Shown: positions 51,625 to 59,326 of the stretch, one piece after another
Numbering within the stretch: position 1 is the stretch's first letter
How the letters are laid out: every line of letters begins with the position of its first letter
Assembly (NCBI RefSeq): GCF_000412635.1
Contig: NZ_ASTG01000024.1
Coordinates: 1 to 64,000 of the forward strand
Direction: 5' to 3'
Length of the DNA: 64,000 nucleotides
From: Sphingobium bisphenolivorans
GTDB taxonomy: Bacteria; Pseudomonadota; Alphaproteobacteria; Sphingomonadales; Sphingomonadaceae
Notes under the pieces: generated by a model
Told to the model about the DNA's origin: nothing
The model's input: the letters and a program-made list of their open reading frames with translations, nothing else
The model's database searches: none
Position numbers and translations under genes: made by a program

Positions 51625-52929
51625 ATGGCAGGACCCGTTTCCTCTACTGCCGCACCGTCGGCGGCCTATAATCCCGGAGCGCGCTACGGCCCTGCCCTTA
51701 CGCTGCTCGCCAGCCTCTTTTTCATGTGGGGCTTCATCACCGTCATCAACAACACGCTGCTGCCGCACCTGCGCAGCGTGTTCGAACTCAGCTACACCCA
51801 GACAACGCTGATCGAGTCGGTCTGGTTCATCGCCTATTTCGTGGCGTCGATTCCGTCGGCCAAGCTGATCGAGCGCGTGGGCTACCAGAAATCGCTGGTG
51901 ATCGGCCTGCTGATCATGGCGGCGGGCGCTCTGGGCATGATGCTGGCGGCCAGTATCCCCTCCTACGGCGTGACGCTGGGGATGCTGTTCGTGATCGCCA
52001 GCGGCATCACCCTGCTTCAGGTCGCGGCCAATCCCTATGTCGCGGTTGTCGGCAAGCCGGAAACGGCCTCTTCGCGCCTCAATCTGGTGCAGGCGATGAA
52101 TTCGGCCGGCACCATGCTCGCACCGATGTTCGGCGCCTATCTGATCCTTGGGCGGTCCAAGGGCGGCACGGCTCAGGGCGAGATTGTCCTGACGCAAGCG
52201 GAGCGACTGGCGGACGCGCAGTCCGTCATCCTGCCCTACGGCCTCGTCGCCGCCGTGCTGGTCGTGCTGGCGATCATCATCGCCCGCTTTCCACTCCCCG
52301 ACATGGGAAGCTCGACCGCGCGGCTGGCCAAGGAAGAGCGCAAGAAGCACTCGCTCTGGGCGCATCGCAACCTGGTGTTCGGCATCCCCGCCATCTTCAT
52401 CTATCTGATCGCGGAGATCGGCGTCGCGAACCTGTTCGTGAACTTCGTGAGCCAGCCTGAGATCGCCAACCTCACCCATGAACAGGCGGGCCGCTATTTG
52501 AGCTTCCTATGGGGAGGCATGATGGTCGGCCGCTTCGCCGGCTCCGCCATCATGCAGCGCTTCGACGCGGGCAAGGTGCTCGCCGCCTTCTCGATCGGCG
52601 CCTTCATCGTCATGATGATTACTGTAATGGCGCATGGCGAGGTTGCCATGTGGTCGCTGATTCTGGTCGGCCTGTTCCACTCGATCATGTTCCCGACCAT
52701 CTTCACCCTCGGCATCAAGGGGCTTGGCCCGCTCACGGAGGAAGGCTCCGGCCTGCTGATCATGGCGATCGCCGGCGGCGCGCTGGTGGTGGTGCAGGGA
52801 TGGCTGGCCGATAATTTCGGCCTGCAGAACAGCTTCCTTCTGACCGCGCTGTGTGAACTCTACATCCTGTTCTACGCTTTGTGGGGTTCCCGTCCCACCC
52901 ATGCGCTGCCCGATCAGCATCTCGGCTGA
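51625..52929 (+). CDS. FucP-like sugar MFS permease
   Basis: The 434-residue protein has about 12 hydrophobic segments and FucP-type hallmarks: LLASLFFMWGFITVINNTLLPHLRSVFELSYTQ in helix 1, YFVASIPSAKLIERVGYQKSLVIGL, and TLLQVAANPYVAVVGKPETASSRLNLVQAMNSAGTMLAPMFGAYLIL. The family imports L-fucose, D-galactose, L-arabinose or glucose with protons. In this cluster L-arabinose is the likely substrate. A shared operator motif covers its promoter, and a strong terminator separates it from the GntR gene. Confidence 0.92.
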   Translation: MAGPVSSTAAPSAAYNPGARYGPALTLLASLFFMWGFITVINNTLLPHLRSVFELSYTQTTLIESVWFIAYFVASIPSAKLIERVGYQKSLVIGLLIMAAGALGMMLAASIPSYGVTLGMLFVIASGITLLQVAANPYVAVVGKPETASSRLNLVQAMNSAGTMLAPMFGAYLILGRSKGGTAQGEIVLTQAERLADAQSVILPYGLVAAVLVVLAIIIARFPLPDMGSSTARLAKEERKKHSLWAHRNLVFGIPAIFIYLIAEIGVANLFVNFVSQPEIANLTHEQAGRYLSFLWGGMMVGRFAGSAIMQRFDAGKVLAAFSIGAFIVMMITVMAHGEVAMWSLILVGLFHSIMFPTIFTLGIKGLGPLTEEGSGLLIMAIAGGALVVVQGWLADNFGLQNSFLLTALCELYILFYALWGSRPTHALPDQHLG

Positions 52930-52952
52930 GCGGCGAATCAGAAACAAGAAAA

Positions 52953-52986
52953 GGCCGGCGCGGACATAGCGCGCCGGCCCTTTTTC
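52953..52986. terminator. bidirectional terminator between permease and GntR gene
   Basis: GGCCGGCGCG (52953-52962) pairs exactly with CGCGCCGGCC (52970-52979) around a 7-base loop. CTTTTTC follows on the plus strand, and AAAA precedes it, serving the minus strand gene. Confidence 0.9.
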
Positions 52987-53000
52987 TATTGCGGCGATCC

Positions 53001-53765
53001 TCAGCGGGTCATTGAACTGGCCGTATCCTCCAGCGCCAGATCGACCAGCGCGCGCATCGCCTCCGCCGCGCCCGCCGCATCACCCGCCGCGATGGCGTCG
53101 AACACCCGTACATGGTCGGGAATCGGATTGCGCGGCAGCGCACGGGCACGCTGCTTATATTGTGTCGTCCAGTTGACCGCCGCGCCGATGCTCGCCGTCA
53201 GCACCAGCAGCGCGTCGTTGCGCGTGGCGGACAGGATCGCGCTGTGGAAATCCCGGTCGGCAGCGCGCCCGGCTTCCGTAGCCAGCGTGTGCCGCCGCAT
53301 CGCGGTCAGCGCATCCTTCATGCGCTTGAGATCATTCTTGTCACGCCTTTCAGCCGCCAGACGCGCCGCGGCCGGCTCGACGATAGCGCGCAGTTCGAAC
53401 AGGTCGCGCACGAACTGCGTGTCCGGTTCTCCGGTGAAGGCCCATGCCAGCACCTCGGGATCGAGCAGGTTCCAGCGGTGACGGGGCAGGACCCGCGTAC
53501 CTGCCTTGGGCCTGCTTTCCACGAGCCCCTTCGCGGTCAGGACCTGAATAGCTTCCCGATAGGCGCTGCGCGACACTTCCAGTTCCTCGGCGAAAGCGAC
53601 CTCGCCCGACAGGGTGTCGCCCGGCGCGTATTGGCCGGACAAGATAGCAGTGCCCAGCTTGTGCGCGATCGCGCCGTGCAGGCGTCGACCCGGCCCCCGA
53701 GCAGCCCTGGCAAACTGCCCATTTTCAATGTCGGGTCCGCTCTCAAGCGCCGATTGCTTTTCCAT
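53001..53765 (-). CDS. FadR-subfamily GntR regulator (FCD domain)
   Basis: The 254-residue protein has a winged helix-turn-helix (GTAILSGQYAPGDTLSGEVAFAEELEVSRSAYREAIQVLTAKGLVESRPKAGTRV) and a C-terminal all-helical FCD ligand domain (FELRAIVEPAAARLAAERR, ATEAGRAADRDFHSAILSATRNDALLVLTASIG). FCD members sense organic or sugar acids. The ATG at 53765 has GGGAGG seven bases upstream. It is divergent from the arabinose dehydrogenase, and the TACTC motif lies between them, so it is the best candidate to bind that motif. Confidence 0.92.
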   Translation of the reverse strand: MEKQSALESGPDIENGQFARAARGPGRRLHGAIAHKLGTAILSGQYAPGDTLSGEVAFAEELEVSRSAYREAIQVLTAKGLVESRPKAGTRVLPRHRWNLLDPEVLAWAFTGEPDTQFVRDLFELRAIVEPAAARLAAERRDKNDLKRMKDALTAMRRHTLATEAGRAADRDFHSAILSATRNDALLVLTASIGAAVNWTTQYKQRARALPRNPIPDHVRVFDAIAAGDAAGAAEAMRALVDLALEDTASSMTR

Positions 53766-53838
53766 TACTCGCCTCCCGTACCGCCCATTTGAGACACAAG
53801 ACAGGAGAAAATACAATCATTGCCAACATCGCTTCCCT

Positions 53839-53854
53839 ATAATATGTCGGAGTA
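53839..53854 (-). promoter_or_regulatory. TACTC-motif operator candidate, GntR/dehydrogenase intergenic
   Basis: On the minus strand TACTCCGACATATTAT matches the motif seen at 51556 and 59259-59285. On the plus strand its far end overlaps a perfect TATAAT (53838-53843), a likely -10 for the dehydrogenase operon. It lies 74 bases upstream of the GntR start and 121 bases upstream of the dehydrogenase start. Confidence 0.6.
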
Positions 53855-53975
53855 AATAGAGATTCACGCCGGTTTGCTCCGTCCGGAGCGGAGTGAGGGC
53901 GCGCTAGGCGCAAGCGGAGGAGTAGCTTCCATGACATCGCGAACGTTGCAGCACTGCAGGGCGGCCTCCTGACCG

Positions 53976-54902
53976 ATGGACCCGATTCGCATTGCCATCG
54001 TCGGCATCGGCAAGATCGCGCGTGACCAGCATGTCCCCGCCATTCGGGGCAATGGCGCTTTCAGCCTTGCCGCGACGGTCAGCCCGCAGGATGCCGGGCT
54101 TCCCGGCGTGCCGCACCATGCCAGCCTTGACGCGCTGCTGGCCGAAGGACCGGCGGTCGACGCGGTCGCGCTCTGCACGCCACCGCAAGTCCGGTACGAA
54201 CTGGCGTCTCAGGCGCTGGCCCGCGGCATCCACCTGTTTCTGGAAAAACCGCCCGGCGCCACCCTGGCCGAAGTCGCCGCGCTCGAGGCGCAGGCGGGCA
54301 AGGTCGGTGTCAGCCTCTTCGCCGCCTGGCACTCGCGCTTCGCCGCCGGAGTCGCGCCCGCCCGCGCCTGGCTGGCGGAACGCAAGATCGGTCGGGTTTC
54401 GATCATCTGGCGGGAGGATGTCCGCGTCTGGCATCCGGGGCAGGCCTGGATCTGGGAACCCGGCGGCCTTGGCGTGTTCGATCCCGGCATCAATGCGCTC
54501 TCGATCGTCACTCATATCCTGCCGCGCCCCTTCTTCCTCAAGGACGCGACGCTGGTGTTGCCGGAAAACCGGGCCGCCCCCATCGCCGCCGACCTCCAGT
54601 TCCGCGACACGGCAGCCGCGGCGATCCACATGGACCTCGACTGGCGGCAAACCGGCCCACAAAGCTGGGACATTCTGGTCGAAACCGACGCCGGCACGCT
54701 GAAGCTCAGCCAAGGCGGCGCGGTGCTGTCGCTGCCGAGCGGCACCGAGCATGGCGAGGATATCGAATATGCGGGCCTCTACAGCCGCTTTGCGACGCTG
54801 ATCCGCAGCGGGCGGAGCGATGTGGACACAGCGCCCTTAAGGCTCGTCGCCGACGCTTTCCTGCGAGGTAGGCGCGAAACCACCGACGCCTTTTACGACT
54901 GA
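53976..54902 (+). CDS. Gfo/Idh/MocA sugar dehydrogenase, probable L-arabinose (D-galactose) 1-dehydrogenase
   Basis: The 308-residue protein closely follows the Azospirillum-type L-arabinose 1-dehydrogenase as I recall it: VGIGKIARDQHVPAI (Rossmann), FLEKPPGATLAEVA (catalytic Lys in EKP), SLFAAWHSRFA, VRVWHPGQAWIWEPGGLGVFDPGINALSIVT (catalytic Asp and binding Asn). It oxidises the sugar at C1 to the lactone using NAD(P). With the SMP-30 lactonase nearby, L-arabinose to L-arabinonate is predicted; later pathway enzymes are not in the window. GH51 follows after 19 bases. Confidence 0.9.
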   Translation: MDPIRIAIVGIGKIARDQHVPAIRGNGAFSLAATVSPQDAGLPGVPHHASLDALLAEGPAVDAVALCTPPQVRYELASQALARGIHLFLEKPPGATLAEVAALEAQAGKVGVSLFAAWHSRFAAGVAPARAWLAERKIGRVSIIWREDVRVWHPGQAWIWEPGGLGVFDPGINALSIVTHILPRPFFLKDATLVLPENRAAPIAADLQFRDTAAAAIHMDLDWRQTGPQSWDILVETDAGTLKLSQGGAVLSLPSGTEHGEDIEYAGLYSRFATLIRSGRSDVDTAPLRLVADAFLRGRRETTDAFYD

Positions 54903-54921
54903 TTTCCAAGGAGAGAGACGA

Positions 54922-56484
54922 ATGATCAAGGCCTTGCGCCGCACGACTGCCGCGCTTCTGCTCTGCGCCACCGCGCTTACCGGTGCGCAGGCGCAGACCG
55001 ACGGCAAGCCGACGACCGCGACCATCCATGCCGACAAGCCCGGCGCGACCTACGACCGGCGCATCTTCACGCAATTTGCCGAGCATCTGGGCAACGGCAT
55101 CTATGGCGGCCTGTGGGTAGGCAACGACCGGTCGATCCCGAACACCAACGGCTTCCGCAACGATGTGGTGGCAGCGCTGCGCCACCTGTCCGTGCCCGTC
55201 ATCCGCTGGCCGGGCGGCTGTTTTGCCGACGAATATCATTGGCGCGAGGGGATCGGCCCCAGGAAGAACCGGCCGGTGAAGGTCAACACCCATTGGGGCG
55301 GCGTGACGGAGCCCAATAGCGTTGGCACCCACGAGTTTTTCGAACTACTCCGGCAGGTGGGCGCCGAAGCCTATATAGCGGGCAATGTCGGCAACGGCAC
55401 GCCGCAGGAGATGGCGGAGTGGGTCGAATATATGACCGCGCCTGCGGGCAGCCTGGCCGATCTGCGCGCGAAGAACGGGCATAAGGAGCCGTGGGCCGTC
55501 CCCTATTTCGGGGTCGGGAATGAACTGTGGGGCTGCGGCGGCAATATGCGCCCCGAATTCGCGGCGGACGAGACGCGCCGCTATGCCACCTTCGTCAAGG
55601 CTCCGGCCGGCACCAAGATCCTGAAGGTCGCGGCCGGCGCCAATGTCGATGATTATAACTGGACCGAGACGATGATGCGGGTGGCGGGCGACCGGCTCGA
55701 TGGCCTCTCACTCCATTACTATGTCCACCCCGCCGGGGGCTGGCCGCCGCGCGCGCCCGCGGTCGATTTCGACGAAACCGGCTGGGCCGATGCGCTGGCC
55801 GGCGCGCGCAAGATGGACGAGCTGATCACCAAGCACAGCGCGATCATGGACAAATATGATCCGCAAAAGCGCGTCTTCCTGGCGGTGGACGAATGGGGCG
55901 CCTGGTATGCGCAGGACCCCGGCACGCATCCCGGCTTCCTCCGCCAGCAGAACACGCTGCGCGACGCGCTGATCGCGTCGATCCATCTCGACATCTTCGC
56001 CAAGCATGCCGACCGCGTGCGCATGACCGCCATAGCGCAGATGGTGAATGTGCTGCAGGCGATGATCCTGACCGAAGGCAAGAAGATGGTGCTCACCCCC
56101 ACCTATCACGTCTTCGAAATGTACAAGCCCTGGCAGGACGCGACGGTGCTGCCGATCGATATTACGACGCCCTGGTATCACAAGGACCAGTTCGCCATGC
56201 CGGCGGTCAGCGGCTCGGCGGTGAGGGGCAAGGACAGCAAGGTCCATGTCGGCCTGTCGAACCTGGACCCCAATCAGGCCAACACGGTCACGGTGAAGCT
56301 GGACGGCCTCACCGCCGCGACTGTCTCTGGCCGCATCCTGACGGCACCGGCGATCAACGCGCACAACAGCTTCGACGCGCCCGAGGTGGTGAAGCCGGCG
56401 GCCTTCAACGGCGCGCAGGTGAACGGCGGCACGCTGACCGTCGCCCTGCCGCCGAAGTCGGTCGTGGTGCTGGAACTGCAATAA
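54922..56484 (+). CDS. GH51 alpha-L-arabinofuranosidase, exported
   Basis: The 520-residue enzyme has a signal peptide (cleavage near AQAQ-TD), a GH51 catalytic barrel, and a C-terminal beta domain. FGVGNELWGCGGNM carries the acid/base Glu201 and FLAVDEWGAWYA the nucleophile Glu324. RWPGGCFADEYHWREGIGPRKNRP is another family hallmark. It removes L-arabinofuranose branches or ends from arabinan or arabinoxylan. Many GH51 enzymes are cytoplasmic, so the signal peptide is notable and suggests periplasmic action. Confidence 0.95.
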   Translation: MIKALRRTTAALLLCATALTGAQAQTDGKPTTATIHADKPGATYDRRIFTQFAEHLGNGIYGGLWVGNDRSIPNTNGFRNDVVAALRHLSVPVIRWPGGCFADEYHWREGIGPRKNRPVKVNTHWGGVTEPNSVGTHEFFELLRQVGAEAYIAGNVGNGTPQEMAEWVEYMTAPAGSLADLRAKNGHKEPWAVPYFGVGNELWGCGGNMRPEFAADETRRYATFVKAPAGTKILKVAAGANVDDYNWTETMMRVAGDRLDGLSLHYYVHPAGGWPPRAPAVDFDETGWADALAGARKMDELITKHSAIMDKYDPQKRVFLAVDEWGAWYAQDPGTHPGFLRQQNTLRDALIASIHLDIFAKHADRVRMTAIAQMVNVLQAMILTEGKKMVLTPTYHVFEMYKPWQDATVLPIDITTPWYHKDQFAMPAVSGSAVRGKDSKVHVGLSNLDPNQANTVTVKLDGLTAATVSGRILTAPAINAHNSFDAPEVVKPAAFNGAQVNGGTLTVALPPKSVVVLELQ

Positions 56485-56538
56485 AGCGATCGGGAGCGGG
56501 CGGGAAACGCCGTCCGCTCCGTCCTATTTTGGCTGCTC

Positions 56539-56560
56539 CGTGTTCCTGCGCAGGAGCACG
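56539..56560. repeat. short palindrome with CCTGCGCAGG core between GH51 and GH43
   Basis: CGTGTTCCTGC (56539-56549) faces GCAGGAGCACG (56550-56560), an inverted repeat with one mismatch and no loop bases in between. It lies 55 bases after the GH51 stop. The arms resemble the larger hairpin at 7940-8007. It may affect mRNA stability between the two genes. Confidence 0.55.
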
Positions 56561-56588
56561 CTGCTATCACGGTATGGAGAGTGCCCGC

Positions 56589-57620
56589 ATGGCGCGGCAG
56601 ATCATCACCCATTTCACGAGCATTGCCCTTCTCGCGGTGGCGGGGACCGCCTGCGCACAGCAAGCGCCGCCTCCGGACGCTACTCTCAACAGCCGTCTCA
56701 CCGGCGATCTCACCCCCACGCACGATCCTGTAATCATCCGCGAAGGCGACAGCTATCATGTCTTCAGCACCGGCCACGGCAAGCGGCTGATCGAGACGCG
56801 CAGCTCGAAGGACCTGATCCACTGGACCGCCGGCGATCCCGTCTTCACGGCGCTCCCCGCCTGGGCCACCAATGCGATCCCCGGCGGCGAGGGCATGTGG
56901 GCGCCCGACATCAGCTATGTGGATGGCCGCCACCGCCTCTATTATTCCGTTTCGACCTTCGGCTCCAACCGCTCCGCGATCGGCCTCGCCACCAGCGCGA
57001 CGCTCGACCCCAAGGCACCGGGCTATGGCTGGCGCGACGAAGGGCTGGTGGTAATGTCGACCCGGACCAGCGACTATAACGCTATCGATCCCAACTTCGT
57101 CATCGATCGCGAGGGCCGCCACTGGCTGACGCTCGGCAGCTTCTGGACCGGCATCAAGCTGTTCGAGCTGGACAGGAAGACAGGCAAGCCGCTCCATCCC
57201 GACAAGCCCTATTCGATCGCCCGCCGCCCCGCGCCCGTTGGCGGGCCTGCTCCAATCGAGGCGCCCTTCATCATCGACCATGGCGGCTATTATTGGCTGA
57301 TGGCGTCCTATGATTATTGCTGCAAGGGCGTGAACAGCACTTACTATACCGTCATTGGCCGCTCGAAGGCGATCACCGGCCCCTATCTTGGCAAGGATGG
57401 GAGCTCGATGATGAACGGCGGCGGCACCATCTTCCTGCGCGCCGACCTTCAGGAGCAGCAGCGCTGGCGTGGCCCGGGACATGCGGGCTGGCTGCACGAC
57501 CGGGACGGCAAGGATTATGTCGTCTACCACGCTTATGACAAGCAGCAGAACGGCGCCCCGACCCTGCGGATCGCGCCTGTGCGTTGGGGCGCCGATGGCT
57601 GGCCCGTCGCAGAATATTGA
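56589..57620 (+). CDS. GH43 endo-alpha-1,5-L-arabinanase, exported
   Basis: The 343-residue protein has a signal peptide (cleavage near TACA-QQ) and the five-bladed GH43 fold of endo-arabinanases: LTPTHDPVIIREG with catalytic base Asp46, EGMWAPDISYVDGRHRLYYSVSTFGSNRSAIGLATS, NAIDPNFV with Asp167 tuning the acid, and GGPAPIEAPFII with catalytic acid Glu224. The KGVNSTYY and GGGTIFL segments also fit. It cuts internal arabinan linkages. GGAGAG is correctly spaced before the ATG at 56589. Confidence 0.92.
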   Translation: MARQIITHFTSIALLAVAGTACAQQAPPPDATLNSRLTGDLTPTHDPVIIREGDSYHVFSTGHGKRLIETRSSKDLIHWTAGDPVFTALPAWATNAIPGGEGMWAPDISYVDGRHRLYYSVSTFGSNRSAIGLATSATLDPKAPGYGWRDEGLVVMSTRTSDYNAIDPNFVIDREGRHWLTLGSFWTGIKLFELDRKTGKPLHPDKPYSIARRPAPVGGPAPIEAPFIIDHGGYYWLMASYDYCCKGVNSTYYTVIGRSKAITGPYLGKDGSSMMNGGGTIFLRADLQEQQRWRGPGHAGWLHDRDGKDYVVYHAYDKQQNGAPTLRIAPVRWGADGWPVAEY

Positions 57621-57642
57621 TGAACGCACCGGAGTAGAAAAT

Positions 57643-59070
57643 ATGACCCTCCCCCTGTCCCGCCGCGCCTTCATCGCCAGCACGGCCGCCCTGTCCGCCA
57701 CGCCGATGCTGGCCCGCGCAGCCGCCCCCGCGCAGCCCGCCCCAACCCCGATCAACCCGCTCGTCCGCCAGCGGGCCGACGCGCAAGTCTTCCGCCATGA
57801 GGATGGTTATTATTACCTCACTGGCTCGGTGCCCGAATATGACCGGCTGGTCCTGCGCCGTTCTAAGACCCTCGCCGGATTGGCGACGGCGGAAGAGGCG
57901 GTCCTTTGGCGCCATGAAAAGAGCGGTCCCATGTCGGGCTTCATCTGGGCGCCCGAGCTCCACCAGATCGAGGGCCGCTGGATCATGTATTTCGCCGCTG
58001 GCCCCAGCGGCGGCGGAGAGGATGTGTTCCGCATCCGCACCTATGCGATCGTCTGCGACGGTCCCGATCCGATGACCGGCAAATGGAAGGTGCTGGGCCA
58101 GTTCCAGGCTCCCTGGGACAGCTTCAACCTCGATTCCACCAGCTTCGTCCACCGCGGCCAGCGCTATTTCGCCTGGGCGCAGCGGGAGCCGGGAATCGAT
58201 ACGAACTCCAACCTCTACATTGCGCCCATGGCGTCGCCGCTAACCCTCGCCGCCAAGGCCACCCGCCTCACCATTCCCACACTCGACTGGGAAGTGCGCG
58301 GCTATAAGGTGGCCGAAGCGCCGGCCGTGCTTCACCGCAATGGGCGCCTGTTCATGACCTATTCGGCCAGCGCCACTGATGCGCGCTACTGCCTGGGCCT
58401 GATGACTGCGGATGAAAATGCGGACATCATGGACGCGAACGCCTGGACCAAGTCGCAGCAGCCGGTCTTCACGACCTGCCGGGAAACCAGCGTCTATGGC
58501 CCCGGCCACAACAGCTTCACCATGGACGAACAGGGCCGCGACATTCTGGTCTATCACGGGCGCGATTATGAGGCGATCAAGGGTGACCCGCTGTTCAACC
58601 CCGACCGTCACACCCGCGTCCAGCGGCTCTATTACAAGGCCGACGGCACGCCCGACTTTGGCGTTCCCGTCGGCAATGGCGCCATGCCGGAACGCTTCGC
58701 CTCCGCCGCCAATCCCAAGCTGCTGCTCGCGCATGAGGGCACCCGCCTCGTGGCTGGGAACCCATCCCTCGCAGCGACCCAATTCCGTCAGTCCTCCGGG
58801 CGTGCCGGATCACGCAGCGTCATGCTTTCCCCCATTCTGCTGCCGGACCATTATCTGGTCGCCGCGAAGGACGGGACGGTAACGCTGGCAAAGGACGATC
58901 ACAGCGGCGACTTCGCAATGCGCAGCCAGTTTGTGCGCTTCACCGATTCGGGTTCCCGCCATGTCCGCTTCGCGCCCATCGGCGTGCGCGGCAAGGCACT
59001 GGCGGCTGTGGATGGACGGATTGGCCTTGCAAATAGCCGCAGTGCTGCGGCGCGCTGGCTAGCCGATTGA
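57643..59070 (+). CDS. GH43 exo-acting arabinofuranosidase with AbfB-like C-terminal domain, Tat-exported
   Basis: The N-terminus LPLSRRAFIASTAALSATPMLARA is a twin-arginine signal. The catalytic propeller has RADAQVFRHEDGYYYLTGSV (Asp46 as base), SGFIWAPELHQIEGRWIMYFAAG, and YGPGHNSFTMDEQGRDILVYHGRDYEAIKGDPLFNPDRHTRVQ, typical of exo-1,5-arabinofuranosidase relatives. Residues ~385-475 look like an AbfB (CBM42-type) beta-trefoil that binds arabinofuranose side chains. It lies 22 bases after the endo-arabinanase and would complete chain breakdown. A terminator follows. Confidence 0.88.
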   Translation: MTLPLSRRAFIASTAALSATPMLARAAAPAQPAPTPINPLVRQRADAQVFRHEDGYYYLTGSVPEYDRLVLRRSKTLAGLATAEEAVLWRHEKSGPMSGFIWAPELHQIEGRWIMYFAAGPSGGGEDVFRIRTYAIVCDGPDPMTGKWKVLGQFQAPWDSFNLDSTSFVHRGQRYFAWAQREPGIDTNSNLYIAPMASPLTLAAKATRLTIPTLDWEVRGYKVAEAPAVLHRNGRLFMTYSASATDARYCLGLMTADENADIMDANAWTKSQQPVFTTCRETSVYGPGHNSFTMDEQGRDILVYHGRDYEAIKGDPLFNPDRHTRVQRLYYKADGTPDFGVPVGNGAMPERFASAANPKLLLAHEGTRLVAGNPSLAATQFRQSSGRAGSRSVMLSPILLPDHYLVAAKDGTVTLAKDDHSGDFAMRSQFVRFTDSGSRHVRFAPIGVRGKALAAVDGRIGLANSRSAAARWLAD

Positions 59071-59103
59071 TCGGCAACGCAAACTCAGACAATTCATCGC
59101 ATG

Positions 59104-59136
59104 AAAGAGCCGGCGCATTCGCGACCGGCTCTTTTT
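59104..59136 (+). terminator. rho-independent terminator after the glycosidase operon
   Basis: AAAGAGCCGG (59104-59113) pairs with CCGGCTCTTT (59125-59134), with TTC after it. The rest of 59071-59326 holds only the receptor promoter and operator. Confidence 0.85.
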
Positions 59137-59253
59137 CATTGAAGGAGAAATCATGTGCAAAATGGGCAGAAAAGTGCGGCCGTTGGGAAATGAGACATAT
59201 TTGCAACGGCGCGAAATTTTTTATCGGACAGCCATATAGAATCCCCCTTGCGC

Positions 59254-59290
59254 GGAATTACTCAGAGAAATAATTAGTCAGAGTATTTCC
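59254..59290. promoter_or_regulatory. paired TACTC-motif sites at the TonB receptor promoter
   Basis: Two inverted copies are visible: TACTCAGAGAAATAAT (plus, 59259-59274) and TACTCTGACTAATTAT (minus, 59270-59285), inside a larger inverted repeat GGAATTACTC/GAGTATTTCC with one mismatch. A promoter with TTGCGC (59248) and TAATTA (59271) overlaps it. A bound repressor would block transcription of the receptor gene at 59327. Confidence 0.6.
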
Positions 59291-59326
59291 AGTGCTCACG
59301 ACACGTTTCCAGGAGAGGGTTTATCC

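Noticed and set aside
55893-57620. 575-codon version of the GH43 gene
   Set aside because: The upstream part overlaps GH51 in another frame; a signal peptide begins at 56589 after GGAGAG.
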